Below are positions 25,804 through 33,007 of a stretch of 45,281 bases of DNA, one piece after another; the stretch's first letter is position 1; the number at the start of each line of letters is the position of its first letter. The stretch comes from Firmicutes bacterium UBA5010 (lineage in GTDB: Bacteria; Bacillota; Clostridia; Tissierellales; Sedimentibacteraceae). Where the stretch lies: positions 20,816 to 66,096 of the forward strand of contig DGYI01000012.1 in NCBI GenBank assembly GCA_002396645.1, written 5' to 3'. The translations under genes were made by a program, and so were the position numbers. Under the pieces are notes generated by a model. That model did no database searches, was not told the origin of the DNA, and was given only the letters and a program-made list of their open reading frames with translations.

Positions 25804-25827
25804 AAGCCCCCATATATATGGGGGCTT
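25804..25827. repeat. Perfect GC-rich palindrome between the PHP and GHKL genes
   Basis: Arms AAGCCCCCATAT and ATATGGGGGCTT form a gap-free 24-base palindrome, 18 bases from the start codon of the GHKL ATPase gene. On the minus strand it is followed by ATGAAAATAGGAGAAC, i.e. the ribosome site, not a U-run. It may be a translational or stability element, or a protein-binding site. Confidence 0.6.
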
Positions 25828-25880
25828 TGCACCTCTATTATTTACATTTATTTTTTTATTTATAAATAATATTTTCAATA

Positions 25881-26582
25881 TTATTTAATATTAAGATAAG
25901 AAAAAATATATTCGGGTCCTTCCAATTCAACATAGTTTACAGGCTCGGATATATTTTCTAAAATATGTGCATCTGAGTTGACGAGCCTCTTATAATTTGC
26001 AGTTATTTTTTTATTCCTATCATTCATTTCATGATTATTTGATATTTCAATAAATTCAAACTTAATATCGTCCGGGAAAAATCCTAAAACACCTAAAATT
26101 CCGTTATTTTTTTTATTAACATGGGCAGGTACAATTATACCCTTATGGCTATTGACAATATCATAAATTTCTTTTAGGGAATATCTGCTTGCGTTTATAA
26201 GCAGTTTGTCCAATTTTCCTATTATTTCATCATTTTCATTATAAATATTTTGCTCACCGAATATATCAGCTTTGTTAAAAATATCAGGCAAGGATTCATA
26301 TATCAGGTCACTGACTATTTTAGCAGAGCTATAGTCTCTGAAATAACTCAACACATGAACCTCTTCCCTGGTATTTATCTCCATTCCGGGAATCACCAGA
26401 ATATTCAAATTTTTTGCTGCTTTCTCAACTGCCTTATAGTTTTCAACGGTATTATGATCTGTCACAGCAATCATATTAAGTCCTTTAATGTACGCCATAT
26501 TTACTATATTATTAGGCGTCATATCCTTATCTGCACAAGGTGACAAATCAGAGTGTATGTGAAAATCATAAAAAAACTTCAT
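25881..26582 (-). CDS. PHP-domain phosphoesterase
   Basis: The metal-binding PHP motifs are visible: FHIHSDLSPC (His8, His10), AVTDHNTVENY, IPGMEINTREEVHVLSYF, IVPAHVNKK and VNSDAHILENI. This is a polymerase-and-histidinol-phosphatase-type metal hydrolase of 233 residues, probably acting on a phosphate ester or nucleotide; the substrate is unknown. It begins one base after the DRTGG gene stop, so the two are translationally coupled and likely work together in the redox-sensor-like set. Confidence 0.85.
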   Translation of the reverse strand: MKFFYDFHIHSDLSPCADKDMTPNNIVNMAYIKGLNMIAVTDHNTVENYKAVEKAAKNLNILVIPGMEINTREEVHVLSYFRDYSSAKIVSDLIYESLPDIFNKADIFGEQNIYNENDEIIGKLDKLLINASRYSLKEIYDIVNSHKGIIVPAHVNKKNNGILGVLGFFPDDIKFEFIEISNNHEMNDRNKKITANYKRLVNSDAHILENISEPVNYVELEGPEYIFSYLNIK

Positions 26583-26583
26583 T

Positions 26584-26922
26584 TCAGCTCAAATTATTCA
26601 GCTTACATGCTATTTCATAAGCAGAAGCCTTTGTTTTTAATATCGGTATTTGCAATTCATTGCTTTTATTAATTGTCTGCTCTTCAACTTCCATTCCTTC
26701 AACAACTATTACACATGCTATATCTAACAGTTCAGCTACAGCCATAACATTTAAATGTGTTTGAATTGTAATCCATATAGACTGTTCTTTAGCTTTTGAC
26801 ATAACAACGCTTAACAAATCCCCTATATATACATTGTCTATCTGTATGTCAACGCTATCTGCCCTGTTATTTCCGCTTACTATCTCACAGTCCAGTTTTT
26901 CTGATAAATCTGTTATTTTCAT
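26584..26922 (-). CDS. DRTGG-domain protein (second copy)
   Basis: This 112-residue single-domain protein matches the DRTGG fold found in the N-terminal part of some phosphotransacetylases and beside CBS pairs. Landmarks are NVYIGDLLSVVMSKAKEQS, VMAVAELLDIACVIVVEGME and the C-terminal ILKTKASAYEIACKLNNL. The function of isolated DRTGG proteins is unknown; a ligand-sensing role is assumed. It is paralogous in outline to the gene at 28701-29042. A palindromic element abuts its Shine-Dalgarno. Confidence 0.75.
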   Translation of the reverse strand: MKITDLSEKLDCEIVSGNNRADSVDIQIDNVYIGDLLSVVMSKAKEQSIWITIQTHLNVMAVAELLDIACVIVVEGMEVEEQTINKSNELQIPILKTKASAYEIACKLNNLS

Positions 26923-26936
26923 TTTATCCTCCCATT

Positions 26937-26953
26937 ATGCCATTTTGCGGCAT
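26937..26953. repeat. Palindromic element before the DRTGG gene (element copy 2)
   Basis: ATGCC (26937-26941) and GGCAT (26949-26953) flank a 7-base loop. On the transcribed strand the sequence runs ATGATGCCG, loop, ATGGCATAAT, GGGAGGATA and the start codon. The outer arms and their placement against GGGAGGATA match the element at 12824-12862, which carries a larger insert in its loop. Confidence 0.5.
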
Positions 26954-26980
26954 CATAAAATAGAAACGTGAAGAAAGAAT

Positions 26981-28225
26981 TTAAGATCTTCTATTTGCTT
27001 TTATCAATATACATCCGTCTAAATCTGCAAAGCCATTATATATATCCTCTGCATATGCTCTGCATGTCGGAGAGCCGCACGAGCCACAATCAAGACCCGG
27101 CAGAAGCGCAGTTATGGCTTCTATATTCTCCATTTTTTCTATAGCCTCTGCTAAAGAAAGGTTATCCTTATTAAAATCATCATTTATAATTTCTATATCA
27201 AAAAAATTCTTATCAAACAGCTCTTCAAACTTACTGATATCCAAATTAGACTGTTTAGTATCACCTGCATTTTTTATGATATAATTAATATTTCTTTTTG
27301 CTATGAATGGATTTTCAACATTGAAAGCTCCGCCAACACAGCCTTCTGTGCAAACAGACAGTTCCACATAATCTATGTCGTCGAGTTTACCGTTTTCAAT
27401 CTCCTCTAAAATATTAATTATATTCTCAATTCCAAAAACAGAGATTGAAGAATCAAGTTTAGCAGTTTCACATTGTCCTCCGGATATTGCCCATTTAATT
27501 CCTTCAGTTGAAGGTTCTTTGGTAACACTGTTTTCATTCCTGCTGATTTCTCTGAATAAGTCTCCGTAAATTGAATTAAGAGGTATTACATAATCAATGC
27601 TTGATCGTTTAGCACCTATAGGATTGGTTATCGTCAGCATTTCTGCCGGACAAGGTGATATATAGTACACTGCAATGTCTTCTAAAGGTATGTCAAACTC
27701 ATTATGCACATTGTGCTTTGCAAGTCTTGCCGCAATTTCCATAGGAGATTCAACGGTAACAAGATTGTCAAGCAAAGACATGTATCTTATTTTAATCAGT
27801 CTGACAATTGCAGGGCAATTCGTAGAGATTAAAGGTTTAATCTGATTCTGTTTTTTAACCTTTTTGTTTATAACTTTTGATGCCAACTCGGCAGCATAGC
27901 TTTCATCATATACATAGTCAAAGCCTAAGCTCTTAATAGAATTTTGTATATCTCTGAGTTTAGTACCTATAGGAAATTGACCGTATATTGCAGTTGATGG
28001 GATTGCTATAGAATATTTTGTTTTTATTATCTGATTATTATCTACATTATTCGTTGTATAAGCATTATATGGACAGGCCTTTATACATTCACCGCAATAT
28101 ATACACTTATATGTATCAATAACGGCTTTTTCACTTTTTATCCTAATTGCCTGAGTCGGACATTTTCTCATACAATTAGTACAGCCTCTACACTTATTCT
28201 CATCTAAAAGTATTGAAAAATCCAT
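26981..28225 (-). CDS. [FeFe]-hydrogenase-like iron-sulfur protein, probably a sensor
   Basis: Domains in order: two [4Fe-4S] ferredoxin motifs (CRGCTNCMRKCP, CIYCGECIKACP; residues about 13-55), a hydrogenase large-subunit-like domain, and a C-terminal Fe-S domain GLDCGSCGSPTCRAYAEDI. The H-cluster loops are recognisable but altered. Loop 1 is STNCP in place of TSCCP, loop 2 is SPCPAEM in place of MPCxxKK, and loop 3 is SVCTEGCVGG. The four cluster-ligand cysteines are kept, while the proton-relay Cys and the Lys and Met of the second sphere are lost. This is the pattern expected of a redox or H2 sensor, not a turnover enzyme. 414 residues. It stands between regulatory-type proteins, and no hydrogenase maturation gene is in the window. 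Confidence 0.85.
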   Translation of the reverse strand: MDFSILLDENKCRGCTNCMRKCPTQAIRIKSEKAVIDTYKCIYCGECIKACPYNAYTTNNVDNNQIIKTKYSIAIPSTAIYGQFPIGTKLRDIQNSIKSLGFDYVYDESYAAELASKVINKKVKKQNQIKPLISTNCPAIVRLIKIRYMSLLDNLVTVESPMEIAARLAKHNVHNEFDIPLEDIAVYYISPCPAEMLTITNPIGAKRSSIDYVIPLNSIYGDLFREISRNENSVTKEPSTEGIKWAISGGQCETAKLDSSISVFGIENIINILEEIENGKLDDIDYVELSVCTEGCVGGAFNVENPFIAKRNINYIIKNAGDTKQSNLDISKFEELFDKNFFDIEIINDDFNKDNLSLAEAIEKMENIEAITALLPGLDCGSCGSPTCRAYAEDIYNGFADLDGCILIKANRRS

Positions 28226-28275
28226 CGCTGCACCCCTTCCAATATTTTAATTAACCTATGCCAAATCACGTAATT

Positions 28276-28704
28276 CTAAATTAAAACTGTCATATATATT
28301 TTTGTACCTTCTTTTTGGCTCATAATTTCAAATTCATCCGACCATCTTCTCATGTTTGGGAGCCCCATTCCGGCTCCAAAGCCAAGCTCTCTGACCTTGC
28401 TTGAGGCAGTAGAATACCCTTCAGTTAAAGCAAGCTCAATATTTGGTATACCCGGTCCTGTATCCTCAGAAATTATAACAATCCTATCCTTGTATATATC
28501 ACAATGCAGATCTCCTCCGTAGGAATGTATAACCATGTTTATTTCAGCCTCATAAGATATAATTGCAATCCTTCTTATAACTTTTGGATCTATTCCCAAC
28601 ATTTTTAAATTTGTTTTGATATCACTTGAACCCTTGCCTGCTAAATTAAAATCATTTGCTATGATTTTATATGTGTATCTTTTTAGATAATCTGTATCTT
28701 TCAT
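28276..28704 (-). CDS. Anti-sigma-factor-like ATPase (RsbW/SpoIIAB type)
   Basis: This 142-residue stand-alone GHKL ATPase resembles serine kinases that bind sigma factors or anti-anti-sigma factors. The N-box reads ISYEAEINMVIHSYGG, the G1-box EDTGPGIPN, and the G2 region GFGAGMGLPNMRRWSDEF. No sigma factor or STAS partner is encoded in the window. Its start overlaps the upstream DRTGG gene by four bases (ATGA), so the two are made together. The likely role is to signal the state read by the DRTGG/hydrogenase-like proteins; this is inferred from context. Confidence 0.8.
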   Translation of the reverse strand: MKDTDYLKRYTYKIIANDFNLAGKGSSDIKTNLKMLGIDPKVIRRIAIISYEAEINMVIHSYGGDLHCDIYKDRIVIISEDTGPGIPNIELALTEGYSTASSKVRELGFGAGMGLPNMRRWSDEFEIMSQKEGTKIYMTVLI

Positions 28705-29042
28705 ATTTCTAAAGCCAATACTCCCGATTCGTAGAGCTTTCCGCAGGTCTCATACATCGTCATATCGGTCGTTAATATAGTTATATTTGTTTCGTTCGCA
28801 ATGGCTAAGGTTTCTTCACCGGGTTTTTTTCCTCTTACCAAAATAATAAGAGATATATCAAGCATTTCAGCAGTTCTTACAATTTGGGGGTTATTCAAGC
28901 CCGTTATTAATGCTGTAGTATTGTCTGCAAGAGCCAATACATCACTCATTAAATCACTTGCAAATGCATAGCTGTATTCTTTTTCTACTTTTTCAGTAAC
29001 ACAATCTGCATCTAACAATTTAATAAATTCCTCAATCTTCAT
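28701..29042 (-). CDS. DRTGG-domain protein (first copy)
   Basis: A 113-residue single-domain DRTGG protein: SYAFASDLMSDVLALADN, AEMLDISLIILVRGKKP and the closing TTDMTMYETCGKLYESG follow the family outline. It is the first gene of the six-gene set that leads into rnfC. GGAGG is well placed before the ATG. The AT-rich 115-base gap to the divergent MATE promoter region holds a possible minus-strand TATAAT at 29072-29077 but no convincing -35 box. Confidence 0.75.
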   Translation of the reverse strand: MKIEEFIKLLDADCVTEKVEKEYSYAFASDLMSDVLALADNTTALITGLNNPQIVRTAEMLDISLIILVRGKKPGEETLAIANETNITILTTDMTMYETCGKLYESGVLALEI

Positions 29043-29157
29043 ACCGTCCTCCAGTTTTCCTTATTTATATTATTATATATCAAAGATATAAATAAAAAAA
29101 GAAATTTTTTCTCTTGTATTCTTAAGTCCTATATAAAAATTTTGAATGGCTGTTTAG

Positions 29158-29186
29158 TTGACAAATTTTGATTAAAAATATATGAT
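29158..29186 (+). promoter_or_regulatory. Promoter of the MATE transporter gene
   Basis: TTGACA (29158-29163), 17 bases, TATGAT (29181-29186): a near-consensus sigma-A promoter. The predicted start falls within the inverted repeat at 29189-29209. Confidence 0.8.
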
Positions 29187-29188
29187 TG

Positions 29189-29209
29189 TTCTTATGTATT
29201 ATATAAGAA
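29189..29209. promoter_or_regulatory. Putative operator at the MATE promoter
   Basis: TTCTTAT and ATAAGAA form a 7-bp perfect inverted repeat with a 7-base spacer, beginning three bases after the -10 box and spanning the predicted start site. This is the position expected for a repressor site. No regulator gene adjoins, so the repressor would act in trans. Confidence 0.5.
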
Positions 29210-29237
29210 TGGCATGCAAGGGAGGCATCGACATTAA

Positions 29238-30596
29238 ATGGATTTAAAAAAACGACAGGAAAGTATATTAAAAGGAAATATGTATAAAACTATTCTGGCA
29301 TTGTCATTTCCGATAATGATAAATAATTTGATACAAACTCTTTATAATTTAGTTGACGGATTATGGATAAGCAAGATAGGCTCTGTTGAATTTGCTGCAA
29401 CATCTTTTGTCTGGCCTATAAACTTTTTGTTTATATCAGTAGGAATGGGCTTTTCAATTGCAGGAACCTCAATATTATCACAGCTTTTAGGAGCAGGCGA
29501 AAAGGAAAGGGCAAACAAATATGCAAGTCAGCTGATTGTTTTATCTATATTATTAGGCGTAGTTCTGGCAGGAATAGGTATGCTTCTTAGCAAGCCAATT
29601 ATAATGCTGATGGGTGTTCAGGATGAAATACTGTACTTTGGAGATTTATATTTAAAGCTTACGCTTTTGGATTTGCCGTTTATGTTTTTATTTGCTATCT
29701 TTAATGCTACTATGAACTCACAGGGAAACACAGTTCTTCCAACTGTTTTGAGTGCGATAAGTGCAATTATAAATACCGTTTTAGACCCTATACTTATGTT
29801 TACTTTTAATATGGGGGTATCAGGGGCAGCTATAGCAACGGTTATATCTAAAGCTATTCTGGCAATAGCAGGTATTATAATATTATTCAGAGGCACCACC
29901 GCTATCAAACCGAACTTTAAAAACTTTAAATTTGATAAGGATATAATTGTAAACAGTTTTAAGGTTGCACTACCGGCATCTATAGGACAATCGGGTTCTG
30001 CTATGGGATTTTTAGTCCTTAATACTTTTATAGTTTCATACGGAACATCCACTATGGCTGCCTACGCAATGGTAAACAGAATAACTTCTCTTGTAATGCA
30101 GCCTGCAATGGGAATCGGAACTTCCATAGTATCTATAGTCGGTCAAAATCTCGGGGCAAACAATTTAAAGCGTGCTAAGGAAGGTTTTAGCAAAGCTATA
30201 ACAGTTACAAGTATTATAGGAGTATTTGGAGGAATGCTGTTAGTAGTATTCAGAGAACCGATAATCAACTTTTTCATGCAAGCTAAGGATGATATGAAAG
30301 TTATAGACCAAAGTATCACATACCTGGTAATCATGTCTGTTTCAATGCCTCTTATGGGTATATTCAGCGTTTTGCAAGGATTATTTCAAGGCTCCGGACA
30401 TACCAAGTATGCGATGTCAATGGAAATCGGTCGTCTATGGTTTGTCAGACTTCCTATGATTTTATTGTTTAAATATTTTTCAAGCATGAATGAAGTCGGC
30501 ATATGGCTTTCAATGTCATCAAGTAATTTAATCATTTGCTTATATGGTTATCTGATATATAAAAGAGGTCGATGGATGGACAGAATATCACGTTAA
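29238..30596 (+). CDS. MATE family efflux transporter
   Basis: A 452-residue, 12-helix multidrug/toxic-compound extrusion protein that exports substrates using an ion gradient. Typical pieces: FPIMINNLIQTLYNLVDGLW at the N-terminus, FATMN-type NATMNSQGNTVLPTVLSA, GAAIATVISKAI in the first half, and the internally repeated QPAMGIGTSIVSIVGQNLG and FSVLQGLFQGSGHTKYAMS in the second half. GGGAGG lies about 12 bases before the ATG. It stands alone between its own promoter and a bidirectional terminator. The substrate cannot be told from sequence. Confidence 0.93.
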   Translation: MDLKKRQESILKGNMYKTILALSFPIMINNLIQTLYNLVDGLWISKIGSVEFAATSFVWPINFLFISVGMGFSIAGTSILSQLLGAGEKERANKYASQLIVLSILLGVVLAGIGMLLSKPIIMLMGVQDEILYFGDLYLKLTLLDLPFMFLFAIFNATMNSQGNTVLPTVLSAISAIINTVLDPILMFTFNMGVSGAAIATVISKAILAIAGIIILFRGTTAIKPNFKNFKFDKDIIVNSFKVALPASIGQSGSAMGFLVLNTFIVSYGTSTMAAYAMVNRITSLVMQPAMGIGTSIVSIVGQNLGANNLKRAKEGFSKAITVTSIIGVFGGMLLVVFREPIINFFMQAKDDMKVIDQSITYLVIMSVSMPLMGIFSVLQGLFQGSGHTKYAMSMEIGRLWFVRLPMILLFKYFSSMNEVGIWLSMSSSNLIICLYGYLIYKRGRWMDRISR

Positions 30597-30616
30597 AATA
30601 TTTAAAATCAAAGTAA

Positions 30617-30650
30617 AAAAGAACTTATAATTACAATTATAAGTTCTTTT
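30617..30650. terminator. Bidirectional terminator between the MATE and peroxiredoxin genes
   Basis: AAAAGAACTTATAATT pairs with AATTATAAGTTCTTTT around ACA; a U-run follows on either strand. It serves both convergent genes. Confidence 0.85.
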
Positions 30651-30692
30651 TATAAGGAGTTTGCAACAATTTCTTGTTTTTCTGAAAATCTT

Positions 30693-31409
30693 CTAGTCAT
30701 TATCAGGCGGTAATTGCCTGTGACACCACCACCAATCTCTACATGATAATCCCATACTTTCTGATTCTCTCTGCCTTTGCATTAATTCCTCATGAGTTTG
30801 TGGTACCGGCACCATTACAGGCTGATTCGGAAACCAATTTGCCGGAGTTGCAACGTTATGCTCCTCTGCTGTTTGCAACGCAATCAATATTCTTAAAACC
30901 TCAGGTATATTCCTTCCGATATTTAAAGGATATATTAATATCGCCCTTACTATTTGATCAGGATCAATTATCAGTACATTACGAGCTGCTTCCGGACCGC
31001 TTGACATAGGCGAAATCATTCCATATTGCCTTGCTATATTGCCATTAACGTCAGCGATAATCGGAAATGGTATTATAACACCTTCCTCTTCATATATTTG
31101 ATTCACCCAGGCTAAATGTGAATGATTACCATCTACGCTCAAAGCTATAATCTGAGCATTTCTATTTTCAAACTCTTGATTTATATGCGCAAATGAAAGA
31201 AGCTCTGTAGCACATACAGGACTAAACGCACCGGGATGTGAAAAGAAAACTACCCACTTACCTCTAAAATCAGACATTGTAATTGTACCCATTGTTGTAA
31301 CTGCTGTAAAATCCGGAGCTTTCATGCCTATAGACATAAGTCCGCAGTTCTCGTCCACAGTTCTTGTTCCAATAGACATGAGCCCACAATTATTGTCCAC
31401 ATTGTTCAT
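30693..31409 (-). CDS. Peroxiredoxin (AhpC/TSA, Prx6-like) with a duplicated N-terminal motif
   Basis: A thiol peroxidase: the peroxidatic motif is HPGAFSPVCATE with Cys66 and Ser in place of the usual Thr. The C-terminal region IIDPDQIVRAILIYPLNIGRNIPEVLRIL followed by NVATPANWFPNQPV is Prx6-type (given here in blocks). The first 28 residues are unusual: VDNNCGLMSIG and VDENCGLMSIG stand one behind the other ahead of the normal domain start MKAPDFTA. The extreme C-terminus CRDWWWCHR adds two more cysteines. AGGTGAT is five bases before the ATG, so the longer start is supported. 238 residues. A weak promoter (TGAACA-N16-TAAGAT) lies upstream. Confidence 0.88.
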   Translation of the reverse strand: MNNVDNNCGLMSIGTRTVDENCGLMSIGMKAPDFTAVTTMGTITMSDFRGKWVVFFSHPGAFSPVCATELLSFAHINQEFENRNAQIIALSVDGNHSHLAWVNQIYEEEGVIIPFPIIADVNGNIARQYGMISPMSSGPEAARNVLIIDPDQIVRAILIYPLNIGRNIPEVLRILIALQTAEEHNVATPANWFPNQPVMVPVPQTHEELMQRQRESESMGLSCRDWWWCHRQLPPDND

Positions 31410-31470
31410 TATATCACCTACCTATACCATCTTATGCCTGCTGTTATTTTTGTTCACTATTCATGTGTAA

Positions 31471-31599
31471 ATAATTGTGATATAATATCCGCATACCCAA
31501 ACTTTACTTGAAGTTGGATATGTTTTAACGGCTCTAGTCCCGATATGCGAAACATAGGAAACTATGATTAAGCTATTGTTTACAATATATCACAATTAT
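31471..31599. repeat. 129-bp element with 14-bp perfect terminal inverted repeats, upstream of the XRE-TPR gene
   Basis: ATAATTGTGATATA (31471-31484) is the exact reverse complement of TATATCACAATTAT (31586-31599). Between them are CGCATA/TATGCG (31490-31495 with 31544-31549), CCAAACTT/AAGTTGG (31497-31517), CATAG-GAAA-CTATG (31553-31566) and TATTGT-TT-ACAATA (31574-31587). The left terminal repeat contains part of the -10 box of the regulator gene. It could be a looped operator pair, a structured leader RNA or a MITE-like insertion; no target-site duplication is obvious. Confidence 0.7.
31478..31486 (+). promoter_or_regulatory. Extended -10 promoter of the XRE-TPR regulator
   Basis: TGATATAAT is a perfect extended -10 (TGnTATAAT). 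There is no good -35 at 17 bases, which an extended -10 can tolerate. The predicted start near 31493 leaves a leader of about 130 bases with several hairpins. Confidence 0.6.
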
Positions 31600-31625
31600 C
31601 TTTAATTTTTAGGAAGGAGAAGTCC

Positions 31626-32825
31626 ATGATCAACAAATTTTTAGGCTATCATATAAAAAGACAGCGTTTGGAAAAAAATATGTCACAGGAAAGCCTGTGC
31701 AAGGGAATCTGTGCAGTATCATATTTAAGCAAAATCGAAAACGGAACTGTAAATGCTAATAATGAAATTATCGAACAGCTGTTCAAAGCCTTAGGTATAA
31801 CTTATATATTTGATGAAAACTTTACAATTGATATAAAAGATCTTTTTAAGGAATATTTTGATGCATACTTCTGGAATGAGGATATTAAATCTTTGGCAGA
31901 AAAAGTCGAATTAATGGCTCCTCAAATTAAGAATAGTAAATACGCAATCTTATATGAACTATACATGATATCAAGAATACAATCTTCTTATAAAGATGGG
32001 GCGAATTTAAGTATTGTAACTGAAAAACTAAGCTTTCTTAGTGATTTTATTGATTATATGACAAAGGAAGAAAAATTTTTATATTATTTATTTTGTGCAA
32101 ATGAATCTGAGGATAAAAAGCTTTGTTTTGAAAACCTTCATAAAGCAGATGATTTGATTCCTTGCAGTTATACAATGCTTAGCTTGGCAAATTCAGCATC
32201 TTATTACGGAAATTATGTTGAATCTTTGAAGTTTGTTTCTATTGGAATGCAGAGAGCTTTCAATGAGGGATATTTACCTGCACTTAAAGAACTTAGCATA
32301 ATTGAATGTAACTGTTATGCCAATTTGAATGAAACCAGGCTTATGCATCTCACATTTGAAAGAGCTTTAAATTTTAATCGTGATAACAAAGTAATATGCT
32401 CAACTTTAGAATACAATGTCGGTGCAACATACATATCATTGAGTAATTACGAGAAGGCTATACACCACTTATTAAAAGCTTATTCCTCAAACCCTACGTT
32501 TTTATGCTGTCAAAAGCTGTGTCTTGCATATATAAGAATAAATGACAGCTTAAATGCACAAAAATTTCTGGATAATGCAAAAGTCTTGTTGTCAAATGAA
32601 GATAATGAATCCTTAAGCTTATTTAATGATATGTTAAACTTATTGGAAATCATGCTTAAAGAAAATTATTTAGATGATGAAAAATACAGTGTGGCACTTG
32701 AAAACCTGTATTCAAATATCAATAAAACAAAACCTCACGGATACGGTAATTTCTATATTCCTTTATTAAAAGAATTATATACACATACACGACAGTATAA
32801 AAAAGCATTTGAACTATGTAAATAA
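31626..32825 (+). CDS. XRE-family regulator with C-terminal TPR-like domain
   Basis: The N-terminal helix-turn-helix (residues 7-60: YHIKRQRLEKNMSQESLCKG and SYLSKIENGTVNANNEII) is followed by about 330 residues of helical repeats rich in Leu, Tyr and Asn, e.g. NVGATYISLSNYEKAIHHLL. This architecture is that of RNPP/PlcR/Rgg-like regulators, which sense small peptides, though many relatives have other ligands. No peptide-pheromone ORF was recognised nearby. GGAAGGAGA is seven bases before ATG 31626. It is followed, 182 bases on, by an MFS gene with its own leader hairpin sharing a TATTGT/ACAATA motif. Confidence 0.85.
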   Translation: MINKFLGYHIKRQRLEKNMSQESLCKGICAVSYLSKIENGTVNANNEIIEQLFKALGITYIFDENFTIDIKDLFKEYFDAYFWNEDIKSLAEKVELMAPQIKNSKYAILYELYMISRIQSSYKDGANLSIVTEKLSFLSDFIDYMTKEEKFLYYLFCANESEDKKLCFENLHKADDLIPCSYTMLSLANSASYYGNYVESLKFVSIGMQRAFNEGYLPALKELSIIECNCYANLNETRLMHLTFERALNFNRDNKVICSTLEYNVGATYISLSNYEKAIHHLLKAYSSNPTFLCCQKLCLAYIRINDSLNAQKFLDNAKVLLSNEDNESLSLFNDMLNLLEIMLKENYLDDEKYSVALENLYSNINKTKPHGYGNFYIPLLKELYTHTRQYKKAFELCK

Positions 32826-32925
32826 TATAAATTTTCCTGATATATTCTCTTAAATGATATTAAAGTAATATTTTTTGTGCATTTTTTCTCACAATAACCC
32901 TATTTAATCCCCTTTAAGTTTATAT

Positions 32926-32931
32926 TATAAT
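32926..32931 (+). promoter_or_regulatory. Putative -10 box of the MFS gene
   Basis: TATAAT with a poor -35 (TTTAAT at 17 bases). The predicted start near 32938 would place the hairpin 32937-32979 at the very 5' end of the message. Confidence 0.45.
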
Positions 32932-32936
32932 CTAGT

Positions 32937-32979
32937 TACAATACATCCCGGAATTTACCGAGGGATTTTAAGTATTGTA
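32937..32979 (+). promoter_or_regulatory. Leader hairpin / possible operator of the MFS gene
   Basis: TACAATAC (32937-32944) and GTATTGTA (32972-32979) form an 8-bp perfect outer stem. TCCC-GG and CC-G-A-GGGA pair inside it around AATTTA. There is no U-run, so it is not a terminator. It may be an operator, a 5' stabilising stem or a small ligand-binding RNA; no known riboswitch class was recognised. Confidence 0.5.
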
Positions 32980-33007
32980 TAGATTTATTATGAAAGGTGG
33001 AAATTAA

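Noticed and set aside
26981..28225. Catalytic [FeFe] hydrogenase
   Set aside because: The proton-relay Cys and the loop-2 Met and Lys are missing, and no maturation genes are near, so a sensor-type protein is more likely.
31471..31599. Retron-like ncRNA or a known riboswitch class
   Set aside because: The inverted ends recall retron a1/a2 repeats, but there is no reverse transcriptase gene in the window. The internal sequences do not match purine, glycine, guanidine, cyclic-di-GMP, fluoride or preQ1 consensus motifs that I know.
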